In this document: piece by piece, positions 1 to 9,563 of the stretch
Layout: each line of letters opens with the position of its first letter
Numbering within the stretch: the stretch's first letter is position 1
Virus record (IMG/VR): IMGVR_UViG_3300021091_000333
Span: 1 to 27,790 of that record
Strand: one strand, 5' to 3'
Source: a virus
DNA: 27,790 nt
Program-made: the position numbers and the translations under genes
Notes under the pieces: generated by a model
What the model was told of the DNA's origin: nothing
What the model saw: the letters and a program-made list of their open reading frames with translations, nothing else
Databases searched by the model: none

Positions 1-1925
1 CTGATCACAGGTCATCAGGCGGGATCTTATATTTCAAGTATACGATACCCATAGAGATAGACAGATCCATAATTTCAAGCCTAGATGGAGACCTACAGGT
101 CAAATGCTTTTCTTCGCAGAGATCTAGGCCTCGAATTGTTGTTAAGCGATCTGACGTTGCATCAACTAATTTTTTCAAAAAAATTGACTTACAAAGATTT
201 GATCAAATATCGAGCAGAAAATACGGAAAAAAATATTTTGCAACAAGGTTCATCGATCGGCCAGATCTAGTCAACCAGAGAATAAATTTTGAAATAGAGG
301 TCTCATCATCAGACGTAGTTGATACTTTCACAGTTGAGATTGTCAATCTAAGAACCGATGGAAGCAGTGATGTTGTTGACACAGCTGAGATAGATCACGA
401 GACCTGTCTAAAACAGTATGATATTCCGAGCGTTGACTTTTTACTCACTGCAACTCGTCTAAATGATCGAAAGATCTACGTTGCAGCATCGTCCAGTGAT
501 AAGAACGTTGGATCTTTTAAGTTTTTTTTGAAGAAGGAAACACAATCAGACTTTTTGTCTACAAAATTTTTGAGCCAAGTAAAATCTCCCGTAGATCAAG
601 GTGGAACATCTACGGCAATTTTTGAAGTCAGTGATAGTGAACAGGTTTACACAGTTCTAGCGCGCCCGATTTCTTCTATACTTTCTCAGGAGGTTGGAAA
701 TTTTAGGCAAAATACAATAGGCTATGTTCAATCAGTGAAACAGCTACCATTCTATCTGGATTCAATTCAGAGCAAAAATCTGAATTTCAGAGTCACAGGA
801 ATGAACTCATCAATAAAAAAAGTCTTTCTTTATAAGCAAAAATTATCGGAATATGAGAGAGAATACATAACTTACTCGGATAATTCCGGAGGATCGATCA
901 CGCTGGTTGACGAATCAAGAAACCCTCAATACGACCACATTTATACAGTTGACTATTTGAACAATCAAAATGAGCCAATGACAAGCCCATCATTTGTGGT
1001 AGTTCCTGCACTGAAACTTGATTCACTTGCGAGAATTAGCGCATCTCTTGTTTCGAGTGAATTTTCTCAAGAAAAATCAAAAACTTTGCTTTCTAGCAGG
1101 TATCTAAGCTTTAATGTTAAAGTAGCGTACAATACAGAAACAGTATACGATCAGCTAGTTACTGACCTAAAGAGCCTCGGTCTCGATAGCCTTGTTTCAT
1201 CTGATCTTGAGAAGACTACTAACAATTTAAAGCCAATTATTCGTGTTATTGTCTCCAGGATCTCTCTGAATACAGGAGAAGAAACTGACTTAGGAATTTT
1301 TTCTCCCGGAACAATTCAGATTCCTGTATCGACAAGTTCCAAATATGGATCAAATGAACCTTTCATTTATAGATTTGAGGTAGCAGTTCGATCATTTCCT
1401 GAAGCGCTCGAAGGCCTCACTTCCGGGCAGAGAGTAATTGCCGATAATTCTTTCAACATCGGATCCATAAATGATCTAGGCAGCAAACTTCTTGGAAATA
1501 GGTCTAAATCATCACAGTCAAATTTCAGCGCAAAATTCTTCTCAAGGAGCTCAATACGAGGATCAGAGCTTAGATATGGAGACAATTCAAATATTGGAGA
1601 TTTAGGTTTTTATGCAGGAAGAACGGGAATATTTTCGGATGTAAGAGTAAACCCAGAAAATATTACATCTATCTCTATTAAAAATCTTAAATTTTCTACA
1701 AGAACAAAAGGATCTTACATCTCTTGGAGCGTGTCAGGATTATCATCTGAGATTGACTTCTTTGAAGTAAGCGTCGATGGATCCTTGTTTTATAGTCACC
1801 CAACCTCAGCATCAGTTCAGATTTTTAATCTAGGTAACATTATTCCAAGATCAATTAGAGTTTCAATAGTTTCAAGAGGAACCAGACAAGAAACTGGGGC
1901 CTCAACACTTCAGGTGAACGCATGA
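1..1925 (+). CDS. Large virion protein, 5' end cut by window edge
   Basis: The reading frame is open from base 3 to the TGA at 1923-1925, giving 640 visible residues with no start in view; the TTG at 528 is not the start, because the upstream codons in the same frame read as coherent protein (for example RKYGKKYFATRFIDRP around 216-263). The protein is Ser/Thr/Ile-rich and beta-strand-like. Its last ~90 residues (about 1640-1920) alternate short strands and end in a sandwich resembling fibronectin type III, with YISWSVSG and FFEVSVDG strands. No catalytic motif is visible. It overlaps the next gene by ATGA, so the two are probably translationally coupled. It heads a run of six virion-type genes, so I infer a tail, baseplate or fibre component. 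The product is otherwise unrecognised. Confidence 0.8.
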   Translation, partial: DHRSSGGILYFKYTIPIEIDRSIISSLDGDLQVKCFSSQRSRPRIVVKRSDVASTNFFKKIDLQRFDQISSRKYGKKYFATRFIDRPDLVNQRINFEIEVSSSDVVDTFTVEIVNLRTDGSSDVVDTAEIDHETCLKQYDIPSVDFLLTATRLNDRKIYVAASSSDKNVGSFKFFLKKETQSDFLSTKFLSQVKSPVDQGGTSTAIFEVSDSEQVYTVLARPISSILSQEVGNFRQNTIGYVQSVKQLPFYLDSIQSKNLNFRVTGMNSSIKKVFLYKQKLSEYEREYITYSDNSGGSITLVDESRNPQYDHIYTVDYLNNQNEPMTSPSFVVVPALKLDSLARISASLVSSEFSQEKSKTLLSSRYLSFNVKVAYNTETVYDQLVTDLKSLGLDSLVSSDLEKTTNNLKPIIRVIVSRISLNTGEETDLGIFSPGTIQIPVSTSSKYGSNEPFIYRFEVAVRSFPEALEGLTSGQRVIADNSFNIGSINDLGSKLLGNRSKSSQSNFSAKFFSRSSIRGSELRYGDNSNIGDLGFYAGRTGIFSDVRVNPENITSISIKNLKFSTRTKGSYISWSVSGLSSEIDFFEVSVDGSLFYSHPTSASVQIFNLGNIIPRSIRVSIVSRGTRQETGASTLQVNA

Positions 1926-4900
1926 CAATAAAAAATCCTTCATTTTCAAATCTTGTTGTAAGCCCAGCTTCTGCAGCTACGACAGATTTAAAAGTAAAAG
2001 TCAGCGAAATGACCAGCAGAGCAAAGAATATTACTTCATATTCGAGAAGAAGAGAAGGATCAGAAGTCTCAACAGAGCAGTCTTTTCTTACGCTATCAAG
2101 GGAATCTCTAAGAACGTCAACGGTTTTATCAGAAAACACAAATTCTGTTTTTGATTATAGCATATCGGATTTTGATTCAGAGATAACAGGAAGCGGGATC
2201 ACTAGTGCATATCCAGTCATTCTAGCGACTTTGCCTCTCCAGAATCTATTTTCAGGTGGAACTGAAACAAATTTTGGAATAATTTATGACTTACAGAATC
2301 AAGTAAGAGATGTTACAGTTCAGCTAGCAAATGACATAGTCAACAAATTTTATGAATCATCTCCTGCATCTTCTGCGTCACTGGAAAAAATTAGAGACAC
2401 AAATCTTTCAAAATATAACACACTCGCCACATCAATTCCTAAGATTTTTAGACTTAGAGAAGAGATCATGAACTCTACAGAGATCTTAGCCGGGTCTGAT
2501 ACACAGCTGTTAATGATTAAGCAAAAATCTTCAACAACAGAAGCTGATAGTCAATCAACCTCATCGAGAACAGTTGCTCCTCTAGGGTCTGAATCTTCAA
2601 TAACATTTACAGGTATTGGAAATGTTGCACTTTCAATCGCAAGCTCAATAAATGTTTCTAGAATACCTGTTCAATCTTTTTCTGCTCTTTCTGGAGATTT
2701 TGGAAATCTATCAGTAGAATACAATGACGGAGATATTACGAAATACGATTCCGGAAAGAACATTATTGACAGCCTGACAACTAGATTGCTCGGAGAAAAT
2801 AGACAAGAGCAAGCAAGAACAACCAGACAATATCAGCTTCTTAAGGCTGCAATTGCACAGATCCAAGAGGGTCGTAGGTTCAATGATGTAGACTCAGAAG
2901 GCGACTACACTAGCCCGTATTCTAGCCTTGACTACAGGAAAGTCTCTCCGATAAGCCAGCTCTTGTCTGACACAATTTCAATGAAGCCAGGATTTTTGTT
3001 TGCAAAAAGAACAATATCAGAAATTGCTACAATCGCTGAGAATGGTTATCTCTTACCGTCTCCTGCTGGTGCTGGATCAAGATCGGGAGACTTTAGCTCG
3101 TCAGGAGTAGCAGCGCTTCAAGGGCTGCAGGACTCGGGCGTATTTTACGCTGGAAAGCTAAAAATATCTGAAGGAAGCACGCAGATTGCCTACGAGGATG
3201 ACACAGACAATATTTTCATAGATATCCATACAAGTTTATTGTCGCCATCAACGGGTGAAGAAACCCGGATGCGGGTTTTGCCAGTGGTAGGGCTGAATCT
3301 AGAGCTTCTTACACAGAAGTTCGTAAATCAAATTCCGGTTTTTCTTGCTTCGAATATAGTAAATGCTCAAACATCTTTTCCAGAGATTCCTGCGGCAATT
3401 AATCCGAGAGAATCACAGCCTATCAGCGTCTCTGACACATATCTTGACCAGCTAAGATACATCAATCAAAATTCTCGCGGCGAAAACATTTATATGTTTG
3501 ATAATTTCTTGCAGGGATCGATTGGAGATCCTGCAACTGCTATTTCAACTGTTATTACAGCACCCGTCGAAGATCTAAAGACTTTGAAGTCAAACATTGA
3601 CGGAATAACTGCATCTATCGAACGGTTTGCAACTGATAGAAGGTTTGAAATTTCAAATCAGTGTTCTTTGACAATAATAAAAATATTTTACAAGCATTTT
3701 AAAGGCTTTTTTGATCAAAGTGTACTTGGTACAGAGACTACTAGCACATACAGCGCAATTAGGGCAGCAATGTTTTTTATCGCATCACAGGATTCTTATT
3801 CTGCTGCAAAGCTTTTTAGGCTGATATGCGCAGGAGAAGAAGAGCTCACAAATATGATAGCGAATTCAGAATCATTCAATAGCGATGAATCCAGATCGAG
3901 CGGCGGTGGCAGCTCCGGGAGCACTGGGAATGACGTTTTTAGAGTAGACAACACATTTAAAGGCGACTACGGAGGCGTCAGTGATCAGTATTCTGGCTTT
4001 ATTTCTGATTATTCAAGTGGAGCTCTAAAGACAGGCGATCCCGGTGATAAGCGCTCGGGCGTTAATATTAAAATCAGAGCACCCACACTGGCAGTTGATG
4101 CTCTTGCTACTGTGCAGGCGGCGGCGGTGGCGGTGGGGGCCGATGAGGACATCACATTTAATGAAGCGGCTGAATCAATAGAAATTATGGAGGCCCTCGG
4201 CGAAGGGGCCGCCGCTTTGTTTCCAAGCACGCTAAACAAGACCGGAGAAGAAGGATACGAAGATTTCTTGAAGTTTCTATACGACAAATCGGGAAGCTTC
4301 AAGACCATTGATAATATAGCGGCAGAGCTTGCCTCGTATTACCCTGCAATATCTCAAAATAAAAAGCTTGAGAATGAGGTAAAAATTTGTGCATATTTTA
4401 TGTTTTTGCATATCCTGCGAGGAATAAGTGCACAAATTTCACTGAAGCTAAATTTAGTATCTTATGGAGGAGAAAATTACCAAGTATTCCTAAAGTGGTT
4501 TCCTGCAGACATAGCAGCATTATCTGATTGTCTTGGCGAGGCTCTGGAGGAGACGACTTCTGCAGACATGAGATTTGAGAGATTTTCCAAGATTACAGGG
4601 ATCACTCCGGATCCAGATCAGATTTCTTTAATAGATTCATCATTCTTCAAAAAAATTAGGTCACCAATCAAGTATGCTTTGCAAGCTTCTCAAGATATGC
4701 AGTCTTTGCTTGCGTACCAGAACACTGTATTAAAATCACAAAGCAGTCTAATTCAGAGCATAATAAATCTCTACGATCAGATTTCCGATGTTTATGGAGG
4801 TGACTCTTCAAAGACTGCACGTATTGTGTCAAGATATTCAACAATAGATTCTGTTGTTGAGCTGCTGTACAGATCAAAAAGATATCAAACTCTGATTCCG

Positions 4901-5704
4901 GGTACTCAAATTTCCGCAGTCGCAACCCGATCGGAGAGCTACAGGTCGTTGGTGAAGGCAGCATTCAAAAATATTATTCCTGACAAGAATGATCTTCAGA
5001 TTTGCATAGTAGGTGTCCCCTATGGGATGCTTGAGAGAATGAGATTTGCGCTAGATGATAGAAATGAGTATTTTGGAGTTACTGCCTACTCGGGCGCAGC
5101 CAACACACTCGATCCGGTAGGAAAGAGAGCTGATTATAATTTTTCCTACAACACACAGTCTACAAATAGACGGCCAAATCTAGGCGGGCCTTATTGCTCT
5201 CTTGTCCCGAATATTGATGACAACTTTGATTCCAGCATAGAGTTCTCAACTGCAGCAGAGGATGATATTTCGATTCTAAAAATATCTAACGACGGATCTT
5301 CACTGGAGTCTCTAAGGCGCGGAGATTCATCGGATAACGTCAAGGCAATAGACATACCAGCAAATGTAGTTCAGGCTGCTCTGCAAGCCTACGTTGAAGA
5401 TATCTACGGTCTTTATCCAAGATATGCTTCGACAAAGGCACCAATGAAAGAGACCTATCGGGAGCAGACATTTGCTGATAAAGCACTCGAAGAACAAGGA
5501 TATAGGACTTTTGGATCTAGCGATGAAATACTTCAATACTACAGGCTAAGGGCAATGATAATGATGCACAGAGATTTCATAACCTCTAGAATGATCGATG
5601 AGCTCGAAGCTTCGCCTTCTTTTGATAGACTTGTTTACCTTGTTATAAATGGAGACAAGTTTGATGACATTGTGACTGAATTTTATTCACAGGTGGAGAT
5701 TTAA
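1922..5704 (+). CDS. Very large unknown virion protein (1260 aa)
   Basis: The ATG at 1922 lies inside the stop of the previous gene (ATGA), and the frame runs cleanly to TAA at 5702-5704. I do not recognise a family. Visible parts: a Ser/Thr-rich N-terminal third; a low-complexity Ser/Gly stretch near residues 656-668 (SSGGGSSGS), which looks like a flexible linker; an Ala-rich patch near residues 722-760 (AAAVAVGA) encoded by an unusually GC-rich segment at 4111-4142; then a mostly helical C-terminal half with several Tyr-rich segments. There is no signal peptide, membrane segment or nucleotide-binding motif. Its size and place between two beta-rich structural genes suggest a tail or baseplate component, but that is inference from context. 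The next gene starts on the last base of its stop codon (TAATG). Confidence 0.85.
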   Translation: MTIKNPSFSNLVVSPASAATTDLKVKVSEMTSRAKNITSYSRRREGSEVSTEQSFLTLSRESLRTSTVLSENTNSVFDYSISDFDSEITGSGITSAYPVILATLPLQNLFSGGTETNFGIIYDLQNQVRDVTVQLANDIVNKFYESSPASSASLEKIRDTNLSKYNTLATSIPKIFRLREEIMNSTEILAGSDTQLLMIKQKSSTTEADSQSTSSRTVAPLGSESSITFTGIGNVALSIASSINVSRIPVQSFSALSGDFGNLSVEYNDGDITKYDSGKNIIDSLTTRLLGENRQEQARTTRQYQLLKAAIAQIQEGRRFNDVDSEGDYTSPYSSLDYRKVSPISQLLSDTISMKPGFLFAKRTISEIATIAENGYLLPSPAGAGSRSGDFSSSGVAALQGLQDSGVFYAGKLKISEGSTQIAYEDDTDNIFIDIHTSLLSPSTGEETRMRVLPVVGLNLELLTQKFVNQIPVFLASNIVNAQTSFPEIPAAINPRESQPISVSDTYLDQLRYINQNSRGENIYMFDNFLQGSIGDPATAISTVITAPVEDLKTLKSNIDGITASIERFATDRRFEISNQCSLTIIKIFYKHFKGFFDQSVLGTETTSTYSAIRAAMFFIASQDSYSAAKLFRLICAGEEELTNMIANSESFNSDESRSSGGGSSGSTGNDVFRVDNTFKGDYGGVSDQYSGFISDYSSGALKTGDPGDKRSGVNIKIRAPTLAVDALATVQAAAVAVGADEDITFNEAAESIEIMEALGEGAAALFPSTLNKTGEEGYEDFLKFLYDKSGSFKTIDNIAAELASYYPAISQNKKLENEVKICAYFMFLHILRGISAQISLKLNLVSYGGENYQVFLKWFPADIAALSDCLGEALEETTSADMRFERFSKITGITPDPDQISLIDSSFFKKIRSPIKYALQASQDMQSLLAYQNTVLKSQSSLIQSIINLYDQISDVYGGDSSKTARIVSRYSTIDSVVELLYRSKRYQTLIPGTQISAVATRSESYRSLVKAAFKNIIPDKNDLQICIVGVPYGMLERMRFALDDRNEYFGVTAYSGAANTLDPVGKRADYNFSYNTQSTNRRPNLGGPYCSLVPNIDDNFDSSIEFSTAAEDDISILKISNDGSSLESLRRGDSSDNVKAIDIPANVVQAALQAYVEDIYGLYPRYASTKAPMKETYREQTFADKALEEQGYRTFGSSDEILQYYRLRAMIMMHRDFITSRMIDELEASPSFDRLVYLVINGDKFDDIVTEFYSQVEI

Positions 5705-7509
5705 TGTCTTCTTACGTCACAGACGTTGACCTGTTTGACATCACATCGTCAATCAGCACCCCTTTTTATCTTCTATCTCTGACTGGGAAGGAGCAGATAT
5801 CTGGACAATTTGTCTACAATTACTATACAAGAGACGAAGGAGTCTCTGAAACTGTAACTCTTGGTGCAGTCGATGCACAGAGCGATCAGTATGATTTTAT
5901 AGTTGAAAATTGGGAGAATGGAGTCTATCCTCGACAAATAAATCTTTCATTTTCTGTAAGATCAAAATATTTGCCGACAACGCTGGACAAAGGAGTTCTT
6001 ACAACTGCTGCACAAAATGAGCAAGTCATATTTGAAGATGCACCATTCAGCACAAAATTTTCAAGTGTCCTTGCTCATGACACATCTGTCGATGAAAAGA
6101 TATATGCTGCATTCGAAGGAGTCGATGATGCAGAAATACCCGAACGCACAAAAGGATTCTTGAACGTCTCAAGATTTCAATCGCAAGGATACAGATTTTC
6201 AAAAGCACAAGCAAGAGAAGAGATAGTAGACCTCTACGAGTCAGATACGAAGACCTTGAACCTTGCAATCTCTCTAAATTCCCTATTTGTAGCAGACGTT
6301 CTTAGGACTACAACAAGGTGGCAAGCTTCGGCATTCTCTGATGAATTTGCTTTTCCAATAGAAGAGGCACAGACAATTCAGGATAGTGCAAGATCAAACT
6401 CCTCAAATCCTTTTCAAATTTCTGAAGATGAAATAGACGTATCTTTGAAAGTAATTGAAACAAAATATGTAAGATCAAGTGTTCTATTTGGAAGCGCAGA
6501 GGAATCTAGTGTGTATGAAACTTATAGGACATCAAGGATTGGTTACATTATTGAAAAATACGGAGAACAGGTTGACGGATCTACTCTAAGACATGACGAT
6601 ATCATCATTGAGGATCCTAATGAAACTGCCTTCACAGACTCGCAGGTAAGATATGGGGGAGTTTACAATTACAGAATTAGAACTGTATATCGAACTTACA
6701 TAATTTCACCAAGAGAATCAGGAAGCGAGTTTTTTGATGGTTACGACATTGCAACAATATTTGTTGCAACAAAAGGTACTTACACCACCGTTCAATGCAC
6801 TGAAAACATTCCACCACTTCCGCCTAATAATATTTCCTTTCAGCAGACTCTGAGAGGCCTCTATATTCGTTGGAACTTTCCAATAAATACACAAAAAGAC
6901 ATAAAGCGATTTCAAGTCTTTAGAAGGAAAAGCATTGAAGATCCTTTTTCTTTGATTACAGAAATCAACTTCGATCAGACGATACTTCCTTATACAACAG
7001 GCGAGAATATTCCTAAAGAAAAGATAGAGAAATCAGTCGGACCAGTTAAGCACTACATTGATAGAGAATTTTCTGATATTTCTAGCGATTTCATCTACTC
7101 AATTTGTTCAATTGATGCACATGGGCTATCTTCTGCATATTCAGATCAGTTTCGGGTAAGGTTTGACAAAATTACAGGAAAACTATTAATTTCAAGAGTC
7201 TCAACAGAAGGAGCTCCCAAGCCATATCCAAATGTCAACGTCGAGGCAGATTTTTTCAGCGATCTAATCACAGATAGCGGTCACAGCAGGATTAGAGTCT
7301 ACTTTGATCCTGAGTATTCTGATGTAACTAGAAAGAGAAAAAGTCTTTCTTTGATTTCAAAGGATGAAATTGGTGTTGCAAATTACAAAATAAGCTTGAC
7401 TGAAATAAATCTCGCAAAAAGTCAAATATTCGATATATTTGTAGGAAAGAGCGGCGTAAATTCAGATGGAATACCGATCAGTCTCGCAAGGTTTTATACT
7501 GCAGATTGA
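5704..7509 (+). CDS. Virion protein with fibronectin-III-like domain (601 aa)
   Basis: The ATG shares a base with the upstream TAA, with GGAG at 5695-5698 as a plausible ribosome binding site. Residues about 368-485 look like a fibronectin type III domain: a Pro-rich entry (PPLPPNNISF), the strand LRGLYIRWNFP with its core Trp, FQVFRRKS, and a later YSICSIDAHGLSSAYS segment of the kind seen before the last strand. A similar strand pattern occurs just before it, about residues 270-360 (YNYRIRTVYRTYIISP), and may be a second copy. FN3 domains are common in phage tail, baseplate and fibre proteins, where they mediate assembly or weak surface binding. No enzyme motif is visible. With its two upstream neighbours it forms a tight three-gene group; a 51-base gap follows. 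Confidence 0.85.
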   Translation: MSSYVTDVDLFDITSSISTPFYLLSLTGKEQISGQFVYNYYTRDEGVSETVTLGAVDAQSDQYDFIVENWENGVYPRQINLSFSVRSKYLPTTLDKGVLTTAAQNEQVIFEDAPFSTKFSSVLAHDTSVDEKIYAAFEGVDDAEIPERTKGFLNVSRFQSQGYRFSKAQAREEIVDLYESDTKTLNLAISLNSLFVADVLRTTTRWQASAFSDEFAFPIEEAQTIQDSARSNSSNPFQISEDEIDVSLKVIETKYVRSSVLFGSAEESSVYETYRTSRIGYIIEKYGEQVDGSTLRHDDIIIEDPNETAFTDSQVRYGGVYNYRIRTVYRTYIISPRESGSEFFDGYDIATIFVATKGTYTTVQCTENIPPLPPNNISFQQTLRGLYIRWNFPINTQKDIKRFQVFRRKSIEDPFSLITEINFDQTILPYTTGENIPKEKIEKSVGPVKHYIDREFSDISSDFIYSICSIDAHGLSSAYSDQFRVRFDKITGKLLISRVSTEGAPKPYPNVNVEADFFSDLITDSGHSRIRVYFDPEYSDVTRKRKSLSLISKDEIGVANYKISLTEINLAKSQIFDIFVGKSGVNSDGIPISLARFYTAD

Positions 7510-7560
7510 TTTTAACTGTGCACTCAAGGCGTGGATATTTAAAGTAGCGAGGGTTTTAAA

Positions 7561-8265
7561 ATGGGATTCCTCAATCAGGATTCAAACAACATCATACTTG
7601 ATGCTGTTCTTACTGACACGGGCAGAAGGCTCCTTGCGAGCCAAGGAAGATTTGTCATCACAAAGTTTGCATTATCAGATGATGGTGTTGACTATGGAAT
7701 AATAGAGCAGTATGGTAGAAATGTTGGAAAGGAAAAGATAGAGAAGAACACACCAATGTTTGAGGCACTAACAAATCCAACACTTGCCATACGAAATAGC
7801 TTGCTTAGTATTTCAACAGTTTCAAATGTTGTGACTTATTTGCCAAGGCTCTCACTGTCGCCTAACGAGACAATTCTTCTGAATTTTTCCAGCACAACTT
7901 CGAAGACCATCAGTATCGAGCTATCAATTGAGGATGGATTTTCTGCTGCTGCCGAGATGATAGATGATGACTTTTTCGTTAGTGTTGACAATAGGTTCCT
8001 GCGTGCCTCTTCTACGAGCGTGTCGGTGCCGACCTCCATATCTTCGACTAGCATTGCGACATACACATTCCCAGCTGACGCAACTGCTGCAACAAATCCT
8101 CTCTCGAGGCTCTCTTTCACACTTACGCCACAGGCAGTTCCTGCAGCAACACAGCTCGCATACAAGGTTCCTGGAACAACCTACGTTGCAACTTACGTGA
8201 GTGTAATAGGAAGAAATTCTGGACAGAGAGCTGATATTCTTGTCAACATCACAACAACACAGTAG
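7561..8265 (+). CDS. Structural protein, GFLNQDSNNIILDAVLTDTG N-terminus (234 aa)
   Basis: The start is ATG at 7561 with the ribosome binding site AGGG just upstream. The N-terminal 60 residues (GFLNQDSNNIILDAVLTD, then GRRLLA and KFALSDDGVDYG) resemble, from memory, a block conserved in structural proteins of marine T4-like phages; I cannot confirm that by search. The C-terminal two thirds are Ser/Thr-rich and beta-like and look less constrained (strings such as TSVSVPTSISSTS). This suggests a conserved assembly head followed by a variable shell. The gene opens a second structural group after the longest gap in the left half of the window, and a TAGGA overlapping its stop serves the next gene. 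The role in the virion is unknown; tail-associated is my guess. Confidence 0.8.
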   Translation: MGFLNQDSNNIILDAVLTDTGRRLLASQGRFVITKFALSDDGVDYGIIEQYGRNVGKEKIEKNTPMFEALTNPTLAIRNSLLSISTVSNVVTYLPRLSLSPNETILLNFSSTTSKTISIELSIEDGFSAAAEMIDDDFFVSVDNRFLRASSTSVSVPTSISSTSIATYTFPADATAATNPLSRLSFTLTPQAVPAATQLAYKVPGTTYVATYVSVIGRNSGQRADILVNITTTQ

Positions 8266-8273
8266 GAATAAAA

Positions 8274-9557
8274 ATGCCTGTTTACAAGAGCATAGGACCA
8301 AAAGACCTAAAGACAACTCGTTCTTTCCTGAATCAACTTGTTGATGTTGTTCAGCAGAGCATCAGCGGATCAAACACAAGAAAAAGCTACGAGGTCTTTG
8401 TTTCGGGATCTGGCGCTGCTTCTTTGACATCATCCATCTTCCAGACAGTCTTCGACCAGGACTTTACGCTCGCAACAGCAAATGAGATGTTCGACATCAC
8501 AGTAGGGTTGTTTGCTTCGAGCAGCGTTGTTACTGGATCTCCAGGATACGGAGTTGATACAGCTGGAAAATTGACGTTCGCATCAAACACTGCCATGATG
8601 AGAGAAAAGGTTCAAGTCTACAATCAGTTTGCACAGGCCTTGCTTGGAGATGCAACATCTCAGTTCTCGTCTCCATTCACTGGCGGGACTGATTCTGATA
8701 AAATTGAATCTGCTCTCTTTATGCCATTCAAGCGACTGTTCTCTAGAGACAGCATAAAGCCTGAAACTTTTGCGATGAAGCTTTTTAGATCTGCAACTCT
8801 TGATGGATCTACATTTGCAGGATCTCATGAAAAGACAATCCTTAATGGACTGACTGCTTCCAATATCAACTTTCCGGGAGCGTCTGGTTCGATGATCATA
8901 ACAGACGCAGGTGCTGGATCAACTCCTCAGTTCACTTACGGAGGAACTGTTGCAAACCTTGTGAACTCTCAGAACACAAATGAAAAACTTGGGTTGATAT
9001 TCTATGACTACGGTGTCGCTGTTCTTGACATGAAGAAAACCTTTTTCCATGATCAGCATATGAGCGGCACAATAAGCGCAGCAACGGGGTCTGACATATT
9101 TGCAGGAACAACAACGTCTGCAGGAAGCACATTCATCGGTCGAGAGTTTGCTGCTGTCACAAATCGTTCTGCAACTTTTATTCCAGACTTTGTTGTATCG
9201 GCCTCAATTGACGACATTGTCAATCATCTGGCATCAGTTAGATTTGGAAATATATCCAACGCAAACGATACATCAATAACTTTCCAAAACATCACGACTA
9301 TAAATTCTACCCTTGTGTTCTGCAGAGCAACTGCTGATGAGTTTAACTACTCGTCAAATCCAACCTATACGGATACAGACGGAAGGATAGTCGTAATAAA
9401 CGAAGGAAATGAGTTGACAGAGACACCGTTTGTTTTCATCACGACAATTGGATTGTACGATGCAGCAGATAATTTGCTTGCTGTTGCAAAGCTTTCCCGA
9501 CCAGTTGAGAAGTCACCAGAGAAGGAGCTCACACTTAGACTTCGACTCGATTTCTGA
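8274..9557 (+). CDS. Structural protein with shared C-terminal module (427 aa)
   Basis: The ribosome binding site AGGA at 8264-8267 overlaps the previous stop, seven bases before the ATG. Early residues contain SSIFQTVFDQDFTLATANEM, which I recall from structural proteins of marine T4-like phages. The last ~190 residues match the end of the next gene product in order and spacing: a LGLIFYDYGVAVL strand pair, an EFNYSSNPTY segment, then a TTIGLYD/LLAVAKLS strand pair and a final RLRLDF. The two therefore share a C-terminal module. It has no enzyme motif and no membrane segment. Together with its neighbour it probably makes part of the tail surface or fibre apparatus, the shared module perhaps being the point where each trimerises or docks. 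Confidence 0.8.
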   Translation: MPVYKSIGPKDLKTTRSFLNQLVDVVQQSISGSNTRKSYEVFVSGSGAASLTSSIFQTVFDQDFTLATANEMFDITVGLFASSSVVTGSPGYGVDTAGKLTFASNTAMMREKVQVYNQFAQALLGDATSQFSSPFTGGTDSDKIESALFMPFKRLFSRDSIKPETFAMKLFRSATLDGSTFAGSHEKTILNGLTASNINFPGASGSMIITDAGAGSTPQFTYGGTVANLVNSQNTNEKLGLIFYDYGVAVLDMKKTFFHDQHMSGTISAATGSDIFAGTTTSAGSTFIGREFAAVTNRSATFIPDFVVSASIDDIVNHLASVRFGNISNANDTSITFQNITTINSTLVFCRATADEFNYSSNPTYTDTDGRIVVINEGNELTETPFVFITTIGLYDAADNLLAVAKLSRPVEKSPEKELTLRLRLDF

Positions 9558-9563
9558 GGTTGC

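Noticed and set aside
85-270. A 61-residue ORF near the left edge
   Set aside because: It lies in another frame within the partial first gene and has no credible ribosome site or coding pattern.
528-1925. A separate gene starting at TTG 528
   Set aside because: The same frame is open and protein-like from base 3 onward, so 528 is an internal Leu codon of a gene that begins before the window.
3261-3279. Terminator-like hairpin (AAACCCG, 4-base loop, CGGGTTT, then T)
   Set aside because: A 7-bp stem with only four T in all, deep inside the 1260-codon gene; such a stem is expected by chance in a sequence of this size.
6749-6769. Inverted repeat TTGCAACAA with 3-base loop
   Set aside because: Nine-base arms are near chance expectation over the window when loops of several sizes are allowed, and it lies inside a coding gene without a T run.
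7836-8316. Minus-strand ORFs of 109 and 130 residues
   Set aside because: They are shadows of the 234-aa structural gene; the 130-residue one is an implausible Cys/Arg-rich string.
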